DNA of 32,518 nt, from NCBI GenBank assembly GCA_025352105.1, contig JANXUB010000005.1:1-32518 (forward strand). The letters run 5' to 3'. The stretch comes from Burkholderiales bacterium (GTDB lineage: Bacteria; Pseudomonadota; Gammaproteobacteria; Burkholderiales; Casimicrobiaceae). The first letter of the stretch is position 1; every line of letters starts with the position of its first letter. The translations under genes and the position numbers were made by a program. Of the stretch, positions 1 to 8,742 are shown one piece after another. The notes beneath the pieces were generated by a model. That model did not search any database and was not told the DNA's origin. It was given only the letters and a program-made list of their open reading frames with translations.

Positions 1-145
1 TTCCTTACAACGTGAATCGTTAACGAATGTGTGTGCCTTAAGGAGAATCTCCCTCAGTGGAGCCCACCCCGATGAGCGAAACCGGAATAGAACTGAGTGA
101 GGAGCGAAAGTATATCGAAAACCCGAAACCGGGAAATCCCGGAAA

Positions 146-637
146 TCACAGCCCAAACGCGTCCGGGAACACGCGGCGTCCCCCTTGTTGCCAAACTACT
201 TCAAATGTACTCATGTAAGTAGTTGATTTATAAGGATCGTGCCAATTGAGCGATCCGTGCGACCGCACCGAATTGGGGCGAAAAAGAATGTGTTGTCGGT
301 CTGCAACAACGTAGTTTGAGGCGCTTTGGGGCGGATTTTCGGCCACCATGAGGGTCAAACGGTGACCGTGCGTTTTCAGCAAATTCGTCAGCCGAGGCAT
401 CGCCGACAGCACGTTTGCGTCATCAGCGAGCAGCATGCGAATGCGCACATTTCGCTCATTCATCGCCGCCAGCAACGCGTCGCATCGCGCGCGCGATTCC
501 CAACCTTGCAACGCTAACGATTGATCCAAAACGTCGAGTGTTTTCTCGCATCGCGCGACCAGCTCATCGACCGCGCGTGACACATCGAGCCACGAAACAA
601 GCGACCGCGATTCAGGAGTTACGAAGTTATCCATCAA
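146..637 (-). CDS. DUF7931-like hypothetical protein
   Basis: 163-aa ORF; resembles the small phospholipase-D-like DUF7931 proteins of betaproteobacteria; overlaps the end of the upstream roxA-like gene. Confidence 0.6.
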   Translation of the reverse strand: MMDNFVTPESRSLVSWLDVSRAVDELVARCEKTLDVLDQSLALQGWESRARCDALLAAMNERNVRIRMLLADDANVLSAMPRLTNLLKTHGHRLTLMVAENPPQSASNYVVADRQHILFRPNSVRSHGSLNWHDPYKSTTYMSTFEVVWQQGGRRVFPDAFGL

Positions 638-1778
638 CCAGTTTTAGACGGCCGTCGCAGTACCACTCATACAGCGCGTCAATGGTTTCTTTGGCCTGAT
701 CGCGCGTGATAACGGCGCGTCGCTCGTCGGCGAGTGCACGCCAAAAATGAGCATCACCTTTTATGACGAATGCATCGCCGTTGATGAATAGAAATTCATC
801 ATCGTAGAGGCAGAGGGTCGCAGGGGCTAACGCAACACCTTGCTGCATCGCGAGCTTAGCGAATGCCTGACGCGTAATGGGTTCGTCAGGCGCGTCGAAT
901 TCAATTTGCGGCTTCACGTCGGTGGCAAAGCATCCCGCGAACTGCTTCATCGCGGCGCGATCAATCTGCATTTCGGCAATCGCGCCGAGCACTTCGCGCT
1001 GATAACTCGCGGGCATCCTGGCGGGCGTCAAGGTCGCGGGCAAATCAGGATCACTCAGACGACCTTCGATTTCGCTCGTAGCGCCCAGCCAATCCAGAAA
1101 GGCGTCAGCTAGCTCTTGTCGCGTCGGCGCGCGAAAGCCAATTGAGTAGGTCGTGCAAAAACCTTCGCTTTGCATTGCCACGCCATCGTGGGCCACTTGC
1201 GGTGGCAGATAAAGCATGTCGCCTGCTGTCAACTCAAACGTTTCCGTCGGCACCAGTTTTTTCAAAATTTTGAGCGGCGCAGCAGGGTCAAGCGACAAAT
1301 CCTTCTGCTCGCTCAACTGCCAGCGCCGCGTGCCCATACCTTGCAACAAAAATACATCGTACGAATCAAAGTGCGGGCCGACGCCGCCACCCGGCGCCGC
1401 GAGTGACACCATCACGTCATCGAGCCGCGCGTACGGCAAAAAATTGAATTGTCGCAACAGCGCATCGGCGGCGTGCACATGCAAATTGAGTCCTTGCACC
1501 AAGAGCGTCCAGCCACGCTCAGGCAGCGCCGCAATCTGCTTCTTGTTGAACGGCCCGCTTTCCAGCTTCCAGTTTTTGCCGTCACGGATGATGAGCCGCG
1601 ACTCGACGCTGGAGGATCCTGCCAGCGCCCAAAGCGTTTTCACATCCACCAGCTCTTTGAAGTCTGGAAGCGCGCCGCGCATCAGCCGCCAGCGTTTCTG
1701 CCAATGCGCCGCCATGAACTGCTTGGGCGTCATGTCGCCTAACAGCGTGCTTGTCTGTTTATCGTTACGGACGCTCAC
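627..1778 (-). CDS. roxA: Cupin/JmjC-type ribosomal protein uL16 arginine hydroxylase (YcfD/RoxA family)
   Basis: 383 aa with the GVGPHFDSYDVFLLQGMGTRRW HxD motif and 'LYLPPQVAHDGVA', typical of the YcfD/RoxA family. Confidence 0.88.
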   Translation of the reverse strand: MSVRNDKQTSTLLGDMTPKQFMAAHWQKRWRLMRGALPDFKELVDVKTLWALAGSSSVESRLIIRDGKNWKLESGPFNKKQIAALPERGWTLLVQGLNLHVHAADALLRQFNFLPYARLDDVMVSLAAPGGGVGPHFDSYDVFLLQGMGTRRWQLSEQKDLSLDPAAPLKILKKLVPTETFELTAGDMLYLPPQVAHDGVAMQSEGFCTTYSIGFRAPTRQELADAFLDWLGATSEIEGRLSDPDLPATLTPARMPASYQREVLGAIAEMQIDRAAMKQFAGCFATDVKPQIEFDAPDEPITRQAFAKLAMQQGVALAPATLCLYDDEFLFINGDAFVIKGDAHFWRALADERRAVITRDQAKETIDALYEWYCDGRLKLVDG

Positions 1779-1844
1779 GCAAAGTCCCGGTCGGTTGTAA
1801 GGTGCTGGAATCGATACAAGTACGGCTCTCTATAATTTGCGGCA

Positions 1845-2585
1845 GTGAAGATTCTAGTTTCCAATGATGATGGTTACGACGCGCCGGGTATTTCTGCGCT
1901 GGCGGCGGCACTGTCATCGCTGGCTGAGATCACGGTGGTCGCGCCGAGCCGCAACCGCAGCGCTACGTCGAACTCCATCACCGTTGACCGGGCGCTGCGC
2001 ATCACGAAGGCCGACAACGGTTTCTATTTTGTGGACGGCACGCCAGCCGACTGTGTGCATCTGGCGGTCACTGGCTTTCTCGATTTTCGACCCGACCTTG
2101 TGGTCTCCGGCGTGAACGATGGTGCGAATCTGGGCGACGACACGATTTACTCAGGAACGGTTGCAGCCGCGATGGAAGCTTATCTGCTCGGCATTCCATC
2201 GATTGCCGTGTCGCTCGCTGCGCGTCCGGCGACGCGTTTCGATACCGCCGCGCTTGTCGCTCGCGATATCGTTGCCCGCTATCAAACTAACTTGCCGTCA
2301 ACGCCTTGGCTGCTCAATGTGAACGTGCCCAATGTGCCTTACGCAGAACTCAAAGGCATCCGAACGGTGCGTCTCGGCAAGCGCCATCAAGCCGAGCCTG
2401 CCGTGAAATCGATTAACGAGAAAGGCGACACCGAATATCGCGTTGGCCCCGTCGGAAAAGCCGCCGACGCTGGGCCGGACACTGACTTTGGCGCCATTGC
2501 CGAGGGCTATGCATCGGTCACGCCACTCTCCATCGACCTGACTAAATTTGACGCGCTGCATCTTGTCAAGGCGTGGCTTTCTTGA
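1845..2585 (+). CDS. surE: 5'/3'-nucleotidase SurE
   Basis: GTG start; N-terminal [15 protein letters not shown] and [25 protein letters not shown] motifs. Confidence 0.97.
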   Translation: MKILVSNDDGYDAPGISALAAALSSLAEITVVAPSRNRSATSNSITVDRALRITKADNGFYFVDGTPADCVHLAVTGFLDFRPDLVVSGVNDGANLGDDTIYSGTVAAAMEAYLLGIPSIAVSLAARPATRFDTAALVARDIVARYQTNLPSTPWLLNVNVPNVPYAELKGIRTVRLGKRHQAEPAVKSINEKGDTEYRVGPVGKAADAGPDTDFGAIAEGYASVTPLSIDLTKFDALHLVKAWLS

Positions 2586-3262
2586 GCGATTCGTCCGCGC
2601 GCGCGGCGCGTTCAGCCTCCGGCCTGGGGATGGTCTCTGAGCGCACGCGTCTACGCATGGTTGCGCGACTGCGTGAGCAGGGAATTCGTGACGAAGTCGT
2701 TCTCGCTGCGATGGCCGCCGTGCCGCGACATTTGTTTGTGGAAGAGGCGCTGGCGAGCCGTGCTTACGAAGACACCGCGTTGCCAATTGGGTTCGCGCAA
2801 ACCATCTCACAACCGTTTTCGGTTGCCCGTTCCTGCGAGCTGCTTCGTGCAGGCAAAACGATTGATCTCGCGCTCGAAATCGGCGGCGGTTGCGGCTATC
2901 AGGCCGCCGTGCTCGCACGTCTGGCGCGCGAGGTGTACACCATTGAGCGCATCGGCGCGTTGGCGGCCAAGGCGCGGCAAACCCTGTCGTCCATTGGTGT
3001 CAGCAACGTCAAAGTGCGCAACGCCGACGGTCAGGAAGCGGCTTCGAACGTCGTTCAGTTTGACGCCATCGTCGTCGCTGCGGGCGGCTCAAAAATACCG
3101 CCGAACTTACTGGGGCTCATGGCCGATGGCGGGCGCATGGTGATCCCGCTCGGCTCCCCCGAACGACAACGACTCACGCTGGTCACACGCAGTGGCGACA
3201 CCTTTCAGCAAACCGCATTTGACGAGGTGGTCTTCGTGCCCCTAAAGACAGGACAAGAATAA
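2573..3262 (+). CDS. pcm: Protein-L-isoaspartate O-methyltransferase
   Basis: '[31 protein letters not shown]' and '[16 protein letters not shown]'; follows surE. Exact start uncertain (GTG at 2573 overlaps surE). Confidence 0.95.
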   Translation: MAFLSDSSARAARSASGLGMVSERTRLRMVARLREQGIRDEVVLAAMAAVPRHLFVEEALASRAYEDTALPIGFAQTISQPFSVARSCELLRAGKTIDLALEIGGGCGYQAAVLARLAREVYTIERIGALAAKARQTLSSIGVSNVKVRNADGQEAASNVVQFDAIVVAAGGSKIPPNLLGLMADGGRMVIPLGSPERQRLTLVTRSGDTFQQTAFDEVVFVPLKTGQE

Positions 3263-4399
3263 ATGCAGCATTCAAAATTGCTTTGTGCGGCCACCGCACT
3301 GTTGATTGTTTCCGGTTGCACCACGAGCGTTCCCGCACCGGTGCAGGATCGCAGCGCGCGACCCGCTCAGGCACAGCCACCGCAAGTTTTTCCTCCAGTG
3401 TCCGGGCCGGGCGCTCAGCTCAACCCTGCGCTGCCGGGCAACACAGCGGGCTCGAAGTTTCACGTGGTGCAGCGCGGTGAGACGCTCTACGGGATCGCGC
3501 GCAGCAACAATCTGGATATCAATGCGCTCGCCGCGTGGAATAACTTGATCGTTGCCCAGCCGCTTCGCGAAGGGCAGGTGCTGCGCTTGCAAGCATCCTC
3601 CGAGACCGACGCAGGCGCAGCGACAGCGACCTCGACAGCGTCCGTGCCGAGCGCAACGTTGACGCCAGTTCCATCTACCGGCGCGATTCAGGGGCAGCCA
3701 CTGCCCGCAGGTCCGACTGCGGTGATTACTTCGGTGACGCCCATCCCCAATCAGCCGAACCCGGTGTTGCCAGTTGAGGCACCGTTCAAGCGAGAGCCCA
3801 AGTCGCAGCGACTGGCCTACAGTGATGCGGCGCTGGAGTCGATGAAGCAGGGCAATGTGGCGCCTGCGTTTCCAGCTGGTTCCGGCGGCCCCGTTGCTGC
3901 GCCAAGCGCGCCCGCCAGCGCGCCCGCCTCCACGATGTCGCCGACGCTCAGCGCGCCCCCCAGCGGTGCTGCCGTAGTCGCTGCACCCGCACCGTTGATA
4001 GACGCCGAAATCAAACCCGGCACTGGCGTGGATCGCGACGGCATCGCATGGACCTGGCCGACCTCGGGCAAGGTTGCCAGCAAATTCAACGACAAAGCGC
4101 CTATGAAAGGCATCGACATCGCGGCGAACGCGGGTACGCCAGTCGTCGCAGCAGCTGCGGGCAAAGTTATCTACGTTGGCAAAGAGCCGCGTGGGTTCGG
4201 ACAGATGATCGTGGTCAGTCACGCCAAGGAAACGGTCAGCGTTTATTTCCACACCGACAAATTGTTGGTGAAAGAACAGCAGCGCGTATTGATCGGCCAA
4301 AAGCTCGCCGAGGTTGGTGATTCAGCGGGCAACAAAATGCATTTTGAAGTCCGCCGTCAGGGCCGCCCGCTGGATCCGATGTCGCTGATGCCGCGCTAG
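3263..4399 (+). CDS. nlpD: LysM + degenerate LytM/M23 domain lipoprotein, NlpD-like amidase activator
   Basis: Signal with lipobox 'LLIVSGC', LysM 'FHVVQRGETLYGIARSNNLD', Pro/Ala-rich linker, C-terminal M23-like domain; surE-pcm-nlpD order. Confidence 0.93.
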   Translation: MQHSKLLCAATALLIVSGCTTSVPAPVQDRSARPAQAQPPQVFPPVSGPGAQLNPALPGNTAGSKFHVVQRGETLYGIARSNNLDINALAAWNNLIVAQPLREGQVLRLQASSETDAGAATATSTASVPSATLTPVPSTGAIQGQPLPAGPTAVITSVTPIPNQPNPVLPVEAPFKREPKSQRLAYSDAALESMKQGNVAPAFPAGSGGPVAAPSAPASAPASTMSPTLSAPPSGAAVVAAPAPLIDAEIKPGTGVDRDGIAWTWPTSGKVASKFNDKAPMKGIDIAANAGTPVVAAAAGKVIYVGKEPRGFGQMIVVSHAKETVSVYFHTDKLLVKEQQRVLIGQKLAEVGDSAGNKMHFEVRRQGRPLDPMSLMPR

Positions 4400-4429
4400 G
4401 GAAGTGCTGAAAAAAATCAACGATTTGCG

Positions 4430-4472
4430 ACGGGCGTGGGCCCCAACCTTCGCCGGAGTAGCAATTAATTCA
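4430..4472. repeat. Solo/degenerate REP-like sequence (gggcgtgggccccaaccttcgccggagtagca)
   Basis: Matches the right arm of the REPIN-like element at 11983-12064 (gggcgtgggccccggcctccgccggggtggca). Confidence 0.7.
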
Positions 4473-4497
4473 GTGTCTCCCCAGTTTTCCCGAGAAT

Positions 4498-4614
4498 CAG
4501 CTTTCTAACGCAAAGCTTGATTGCGCAGGGGATAGGCGGGGTATTTTTGCAAAGTCGATAAGCGCGATTTCATGCACCTATCCCCAATAAAAAAGGCCTG
4601 ACAGCAAAAAGCTG
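4498..4614. repeat. Copy A of a ~117-bp near-symmetric palindromic intergenic element (possible structured RNA)
   Basis: CAGCTTT...GGGGATAGG...AAAGTCGAT...CCTATCCCC...CAGCAAAAAGCTG; same motif spacing as copies B and C. Confidence 0.7.
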
Positions 4615-4626
4615 TAGGCCTTTTTT
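4588..4626. terminator. Bidirectional rho-independent terminator
   Basis: aaaaaggcctgacagcaaaaagctgtaggcctttttt hairpin flanked by A and T tracts, between convergent genes. Confidence 0.9.
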
Positions 4627-4673
4627 AATCGGCAGAGCGCCCTTGTCGCGGCTCTGCCGGGTAACGCCTGATC

Positions 4674-5186
4674 CTAGTAGTAGCGCGTTAACTGCGCCCA
4701 CGGTGCAAGCGCTGCCAAGCCATCGTCATTGACTGCGCCTTTGGGCGCGCTTGCTTTTTTTGACGGCGGTACTTCGGTGACAAACAAGTCGAAGCGACCC
4801 TGCGCCGCGAGGATATCGTTCATTACGCGTGGATCGCGGCAGGCGGTGGCCCACAGTTTGTTGTCAGAGCGGGTTTGTCGCGCCTCGTTGGCGTACGTTG
4901 CGAACCAGCTTTGCGTGGCACGGGTGCCTCGCACAATCGCGCGGGCCAGCAGGCCAAACGTGGTGAGCGCCACAACGGTCAAGATCGCCCATTCGAAGGC
5001 GAAACCGGTTTCAACGGCGTTCAGCGCGCGTTCGGCTGCGGTGACGACGGCCATGATGGTGACGCCGAGTACGTAGGTCGGCAAACGCTTGGCCGAGAAA
5101 ATATCAGAAAAGACGCTTTTTGCGGCAGATACGCCGTCGGTCAAGCGATCCAGGCCGTCGTGGGAGGTGTGGAAGTGAGTAGCCAT
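4674..5186 (-). CDS. Hypothetical membrane protein
   Basis: 170-aa ORF with two likely TM segments (YVLGVTIMAVVTAAERAL; FEWAILTVVALTTFGLLARAIV); no recognisable family; good terminator downstream. Confidence 0.7.
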   Translation of the reverse strand: MATHFHTSHDGLDRLTDGVSAAKSVFSDIFSAKRLPTYVLGVTIMAVVTAAERALNAVETGFAFEWAILTVVALTTFGLLARAIVRGTRATQSWFATYANEARQTRSDNKLWATACRDPRVMNDILAAQGRFDLFVTEVPPSKKASAPKGAVNDDGLAALAPWAQLTRYY

Positions 5187-5325
5187 GATGTTGATGTCCT
5201 TTTCTTGCTAGATGTTGCCCTATGGGTATTAAGGCGACACCTGCAATTTAGGGTAACCCCTGATATACTGCAAATTTATATTAGTGATTAATAATATTCA
5301 CAATATTGATACATAGGCCGTCAAA

Positions 5326-6300
5326 ATGCATCGATTTCGAATGCTAGACCTTAATTTGCTACGTGTTTTCGACGAGGTCATGGCCACGCGGAACACCACG
5401 CGAGCCGCAGAGAACCTCGCGATGACGCAACCTGCGGTCAGCAACGCACTGCGTCGTTTGCGCGAAGCGCTGGGCGATGAATTGGTGACCCGCGCGGGCT
5501 ACGGAATCACCCCCACGCCCAGAGCAATCGCTCTATGGCCTGTGGTGCGCGACGCACTAAGCTCGTTGCAGGCAAGCATCGCGCCCGACGCGTTCGAACC
5601 GGCAACATCGAAGCAGGGTTTCGTCCTCGCCATGGCAGACGCCACCGCCGCCATGCTGATCCCGCCGCTCATCCGTCACAGCGAAACCCACGCTCCCGGC
5701 ATCAACACCCGAGTGCTCCCGCTCACCACGCGCGATCCGCGCGCGCTGCTCGAAGCGGGCGAGGTGGATCTCGCCGTGGGCTACTTTCCGGCGGTGGTGG
5801 CCGCTATCAACCTGCAAAGCATGCAAACAGGCAACCCCGATAGCCTCTTTCACACCCAGCTCTACAGCGGCGAATATGTCTGCGTGATGCGGCGTGATCA
5901 TCCGCTCGCGCTGGATTTGCGGCGCAAACCACTCACGCTCGACGCGTATTGCGCCGCGCATCACCTGCTCGTTAGTTTTTCGGGAAGGCCATTTGGCTTT
6001 GTTGACGAGGCGTTGGCCACGATCAACCGGACACGGCGAATTGTGTTAACCGTCAACCAGTTTTTTACGGCGGGACGGGTCGTCGCAGGGTCTGATTTGC
6101 TCACCGTTTTGCCGAGACACTTTTTGCCCTCGACCGGGATTCGTGAAGAGTTCGCGGTCGTCGATTTGCCCTTCGACGTGCCGCCCGTTCGCGTCGACAT
6201 GGTCTGGCACCGGAGAACGCAAACGGTGTCGGCGCAGCAATGGTTGCGCGCGGCGGTGAGTGAGGCGGCGAAGGGCGCGGTGGCCGCGCTCCATGCGTAA
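5326..6300 (+). CDS. LysR-family transcriptional regulator
   Basis: N-terminal HTH 'LDLNLLRVFDEVMATRNTTRAAENLAMTQPAVSNALRRLREALGDELVTRAG'. Confidence 0.96.
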   Translation: MHRFRMLDLNLLRVFDEVMATRNTTRAAENLAMTQPAVSNALRRLREALGDELVTRAGYGITPTPRAIALWPVVRDALSSLQASIAPDAFEPATSKQGFVLAMADATAAMLIPPLIRHSETHAPGINTRVLPLTTRDPRALLEAGEVDLAVGYFPAVVAAINLQSMQTGNPDSLFHTQLYSGEYVCVMRRDHPLALDLRRKPLTLDAYCAAHHLLVSFSGRPFGFVDEALATINRTRRIVLTVNQFFTAGRVVAGSDLLTVLPRHFLPSTGIREEFAVVDLPFDVPPVRVDMVWHRRTQTVSAQQWLRAAVSEAAKGAVAALHA

Positions 6301-8316
6301 CTAATACGTCGCCGTTATTCCCATGAAAATGCTTCGTCCTGGCATGGGCGCAAAGTCCTTCAAGAAAGAAGTGTGTACGCGGATGTCCCGATTGGTCAGA
6401 TTTCGGCCGAGCACATAAAACTCCGCGCTTCGGCTGTTGGCGAAAGCTACCCGGTATCGCACCGACGCGTCCACGCGCGTGTACGCTGGCGTGATGGTTT
6501 CGAACGAGGCGAGCTGATTCTGCGCAAATACGTGCGTCGCGCCTGCGTCCGCGTACCACGCGCTCCCCACCCCTCCGCGCCACGTGAGTTTGCCGCCGAC
6601 TCTTGATGGGCTCATGCGCGGCAGATTACCGCCGCTGTCGCTAGTGATGATGCCGCGAACGGTGTCGGCCATGGCGGTAAATCCGAGCCCTTGCGTCGGC
6701 GCATAATCGAGCGAAAGCTCAGCCCCAGTGAGGCGTGCATTTACGTTCTTGAATTCGCGTTTGAGCAGTTCGCCATCGGCTGTGATTTCGCCCTCGGTGT
6801 TCACGCGATCAGCGACGCCGTCACGGTTTTCATCAACGCTTGCGCCGTAGATAAAGTTCTTCACGCTGTTGCGAAAAACCGAGGCACGCACGCTCCATGC
6901 GTGGCTTTGCAATTTGTAGGAAACGTCGATGTTTTGCGAACGCTCTTTGGCGAGCCGCGCGTTGCCAAGGTCGTAGGTGAGGGTGGCAATGTGTGCGCCT
7001 TTTGAGTACAACTCTTCGATGGCCGGTGCGCGCTCGGCGTGACTAAACGACGCGCTCACCGCACTGTTGCTGTCGAGCTGCCATTGATAGCCGATGGAGC
7101 CGCTCGACAGCGAAAAGCTGCGACCGGGCTGCGCAGCCATCGCGTCGGGCGAATGCGCAACACGCTCAATCCGCCCGCCGATTTCCACGCGGCCGGGGCC
7201 GAATTTCCGCTCGGTGACAGCAAAAAGCGCGTGGCTCTTCGTGTTGGTCAGCGGCACGATGGTTTCCTCGCCAAGGGCCGAGAATTCCGCACGCTCAACG
7301 TCCGCGCCAATCACTGTTCGCCACCCCGCGAAGGGCCTTGTTTGCAGATCGAATCGGGCGCTTCGTGCGTTGTTGCGAAACACGGTGCCGACTTCGCCCG
7401 ACGATTCGATTTCGGCATGTTTGTATTGATTGTTGGCAACACTAAAACGGATGCGCTCCAGCCCGAGCACATTGTTGATTTCACCCAGGGTTTCGATGCG
7501 ATTGCGGGACAGGTCAATGCGTGCCGCGTCGGGCGAAGGAATGCCGTAATTGCTCTCGAAGCGATTGATGCCGACGCCGATAAATCCATTGGTCAGAATG
7601 TAGGAACCGCCGAGACTTGCGTTGCGTGATCGGGTGTCCGAGTTCGCCAGTTTTCCGTGCGTGGTTTCGTAGTCATCAGTGCGGCGATCCGACGCTTCGC
7701 CAGTGAAGGCAAAGGGGCCAGCGCTAGCACGCAATTGCCCACCGAAATCGCGGGTTTTTTCTGCGGTTGACAAGCGCCCGTCGAGCAGCAGCCGTACGCC
7801 ATCGCTGTGCGCTTGCGGAATGCGATCAGTGACGACATTGACCAGCCCACCAATCGCGCCCGAGCCGTACAGCAACGTCGCCGGACCGCGCAAAATTTCG
7901 ATCTGGCGCGCGCCGAGCACCTCAGAGGAAACCGCGTGATCGGGGCTGATGGTGGCAACGTCAAGCGTACCGACGCCGTTCTCGGCGGTCTTGATGCGCG
8001 GCCCGTCGAGCCCTCGAATGATCGGTCGCGATGCGCCGGGGCCGAACGACGACGACTGCACACCCGGTTGTGTCGACAGCGTGTCGCCCAGGCTCGCCGC
8101 GCGGTCTCGCACCAACGCCGCCCTGCTCACCACGATGGCGGGCTGCACCGATTGCAGCTCGTCCTGATCGGTGAATGGCGAGGCGGTGACGATGACTTTA
8201 TCAACCTTAACGGCTTCGTCGGCATACGCAATCCGCGCTGAGCTGAACACTGTCAGGAGCGCGCAGGCCAACACACTGAGCTGTGGATGGGAGTTTGAGT
8301 GAATGAGCATGGGCAT
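6301..8316 (-). CDS. TonB-dependent outer membrane receptor, ZnuD-like
   Basis: Plug 'GASRPIIRGLDGPRIKTAENGVGTLDVATISPDHAVSSEVLGARQIEILRGPATLLYGSGAIGGLVNVV' and C-terminal 'GRSIFMGITATY'. ORF opens to 8421, but a signal-peptide-compatible Met lies at 8316 (MPMLIHSNSHPQLSVLACALLTVFSSARIAYA). Confidence 0.9.
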   Translation of the reverse strand: MPMLIHSNSHPQLSVLACALLTVFSSARIAYADEAVKVDKVIVTASPFTDQDELQSVQPAIVVSRAALVRDRAASLGDTLSTQPGVQSSSFGPGASRPIIRGLDGPRIKTAENGVGTLDVATISPDHAVSSEVLGARQIEILRGPATLLYGSGAIGGLVNVVTDRIPQAHSDGVRLLLDGRLSTAEKTRDFGGQLRASAGPFAFTGEASDRRTDDYETTHGKLANSDTRSRNASLGGSYILTNGFIGVGINRFESNYGIPSPDAARIDLSRNRIETLGEINNVLGLERIRFSVANNQYKHAEIESSGEVGTVFRNNARSARFDLQTRPFAGWRTVIGADVERAEFSALGEETIVPLTNTKSHALFAVTERKFGPGRVEIGGRIERVAHSPDAMAAQPGRSFSLSSGSIGYQWQLDSNSAVSASFSHAERAPAIEELYSKGAHIATLTYDLGNARLAKERSQNIDVSYKLQSHAWSVRASVFRNSVKNFIYGASVDENRDGVADRVNTEGEITADGELLKREFKNVNARLTGAELSLDYAPTQGLGFTAMADTVRGIITSDSGGNLPRMSPSRVGGKLTWRGGVGSAWYADAGATHVFAQNQLASFETITPAYTRVDASVRYRVAFANSRSAEFYVLGRNLTNRDIRVHTSFLKDFAPMPGRSIFMGITATY

Positions 8317-8742
8317 GGCAAAAGATGCTAATGAAACTAAATTGCGTTTTAGCAGAAAACGAGCGTTAAAGCACATTTGTTGCATTAGCGTTAAAGTGTC
8401 ATCTGATAACAACTTTTGCATGAAATAACCTGTGCATATGGGATAAACGACGAAATATCCATTTATCGATAACTCATCATTACCGCATTAAGCCACGACG
8501 AAATAAGGCATCTAGCGAAAAGCTGTGTCGCAACAGAAACGTCAAAAAGGTTTCTCGTTGCGATTAAAACGGGCGAGGGTTGCGAGGTCGCAACATCCGC
8601 TGGCACGCGGGCTGCAACATGGTGCGTAGTTCACCGAAACAGCGCGAATCCATGCACAATTCGGGAATATGTTTGGCAAACGCGCCGTCGTGCAGCGAAC
8701 CGGCGCGCCAACACCAGACCCACACAGCAACAAGGAGGCCCC

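Noticed and set aside
129-142. ccgggaaatcccgg palindrome
   Set aside because: Short and just downstream of a gene end; probably a weak terminator stem or chance, with no further support.
3272-4300. 342-aa minus-strand ORF
   Set aside because: Fully antisense to nlpD; Arg/Gly/His-rich composition typical of GC-driven shadow ORFs.
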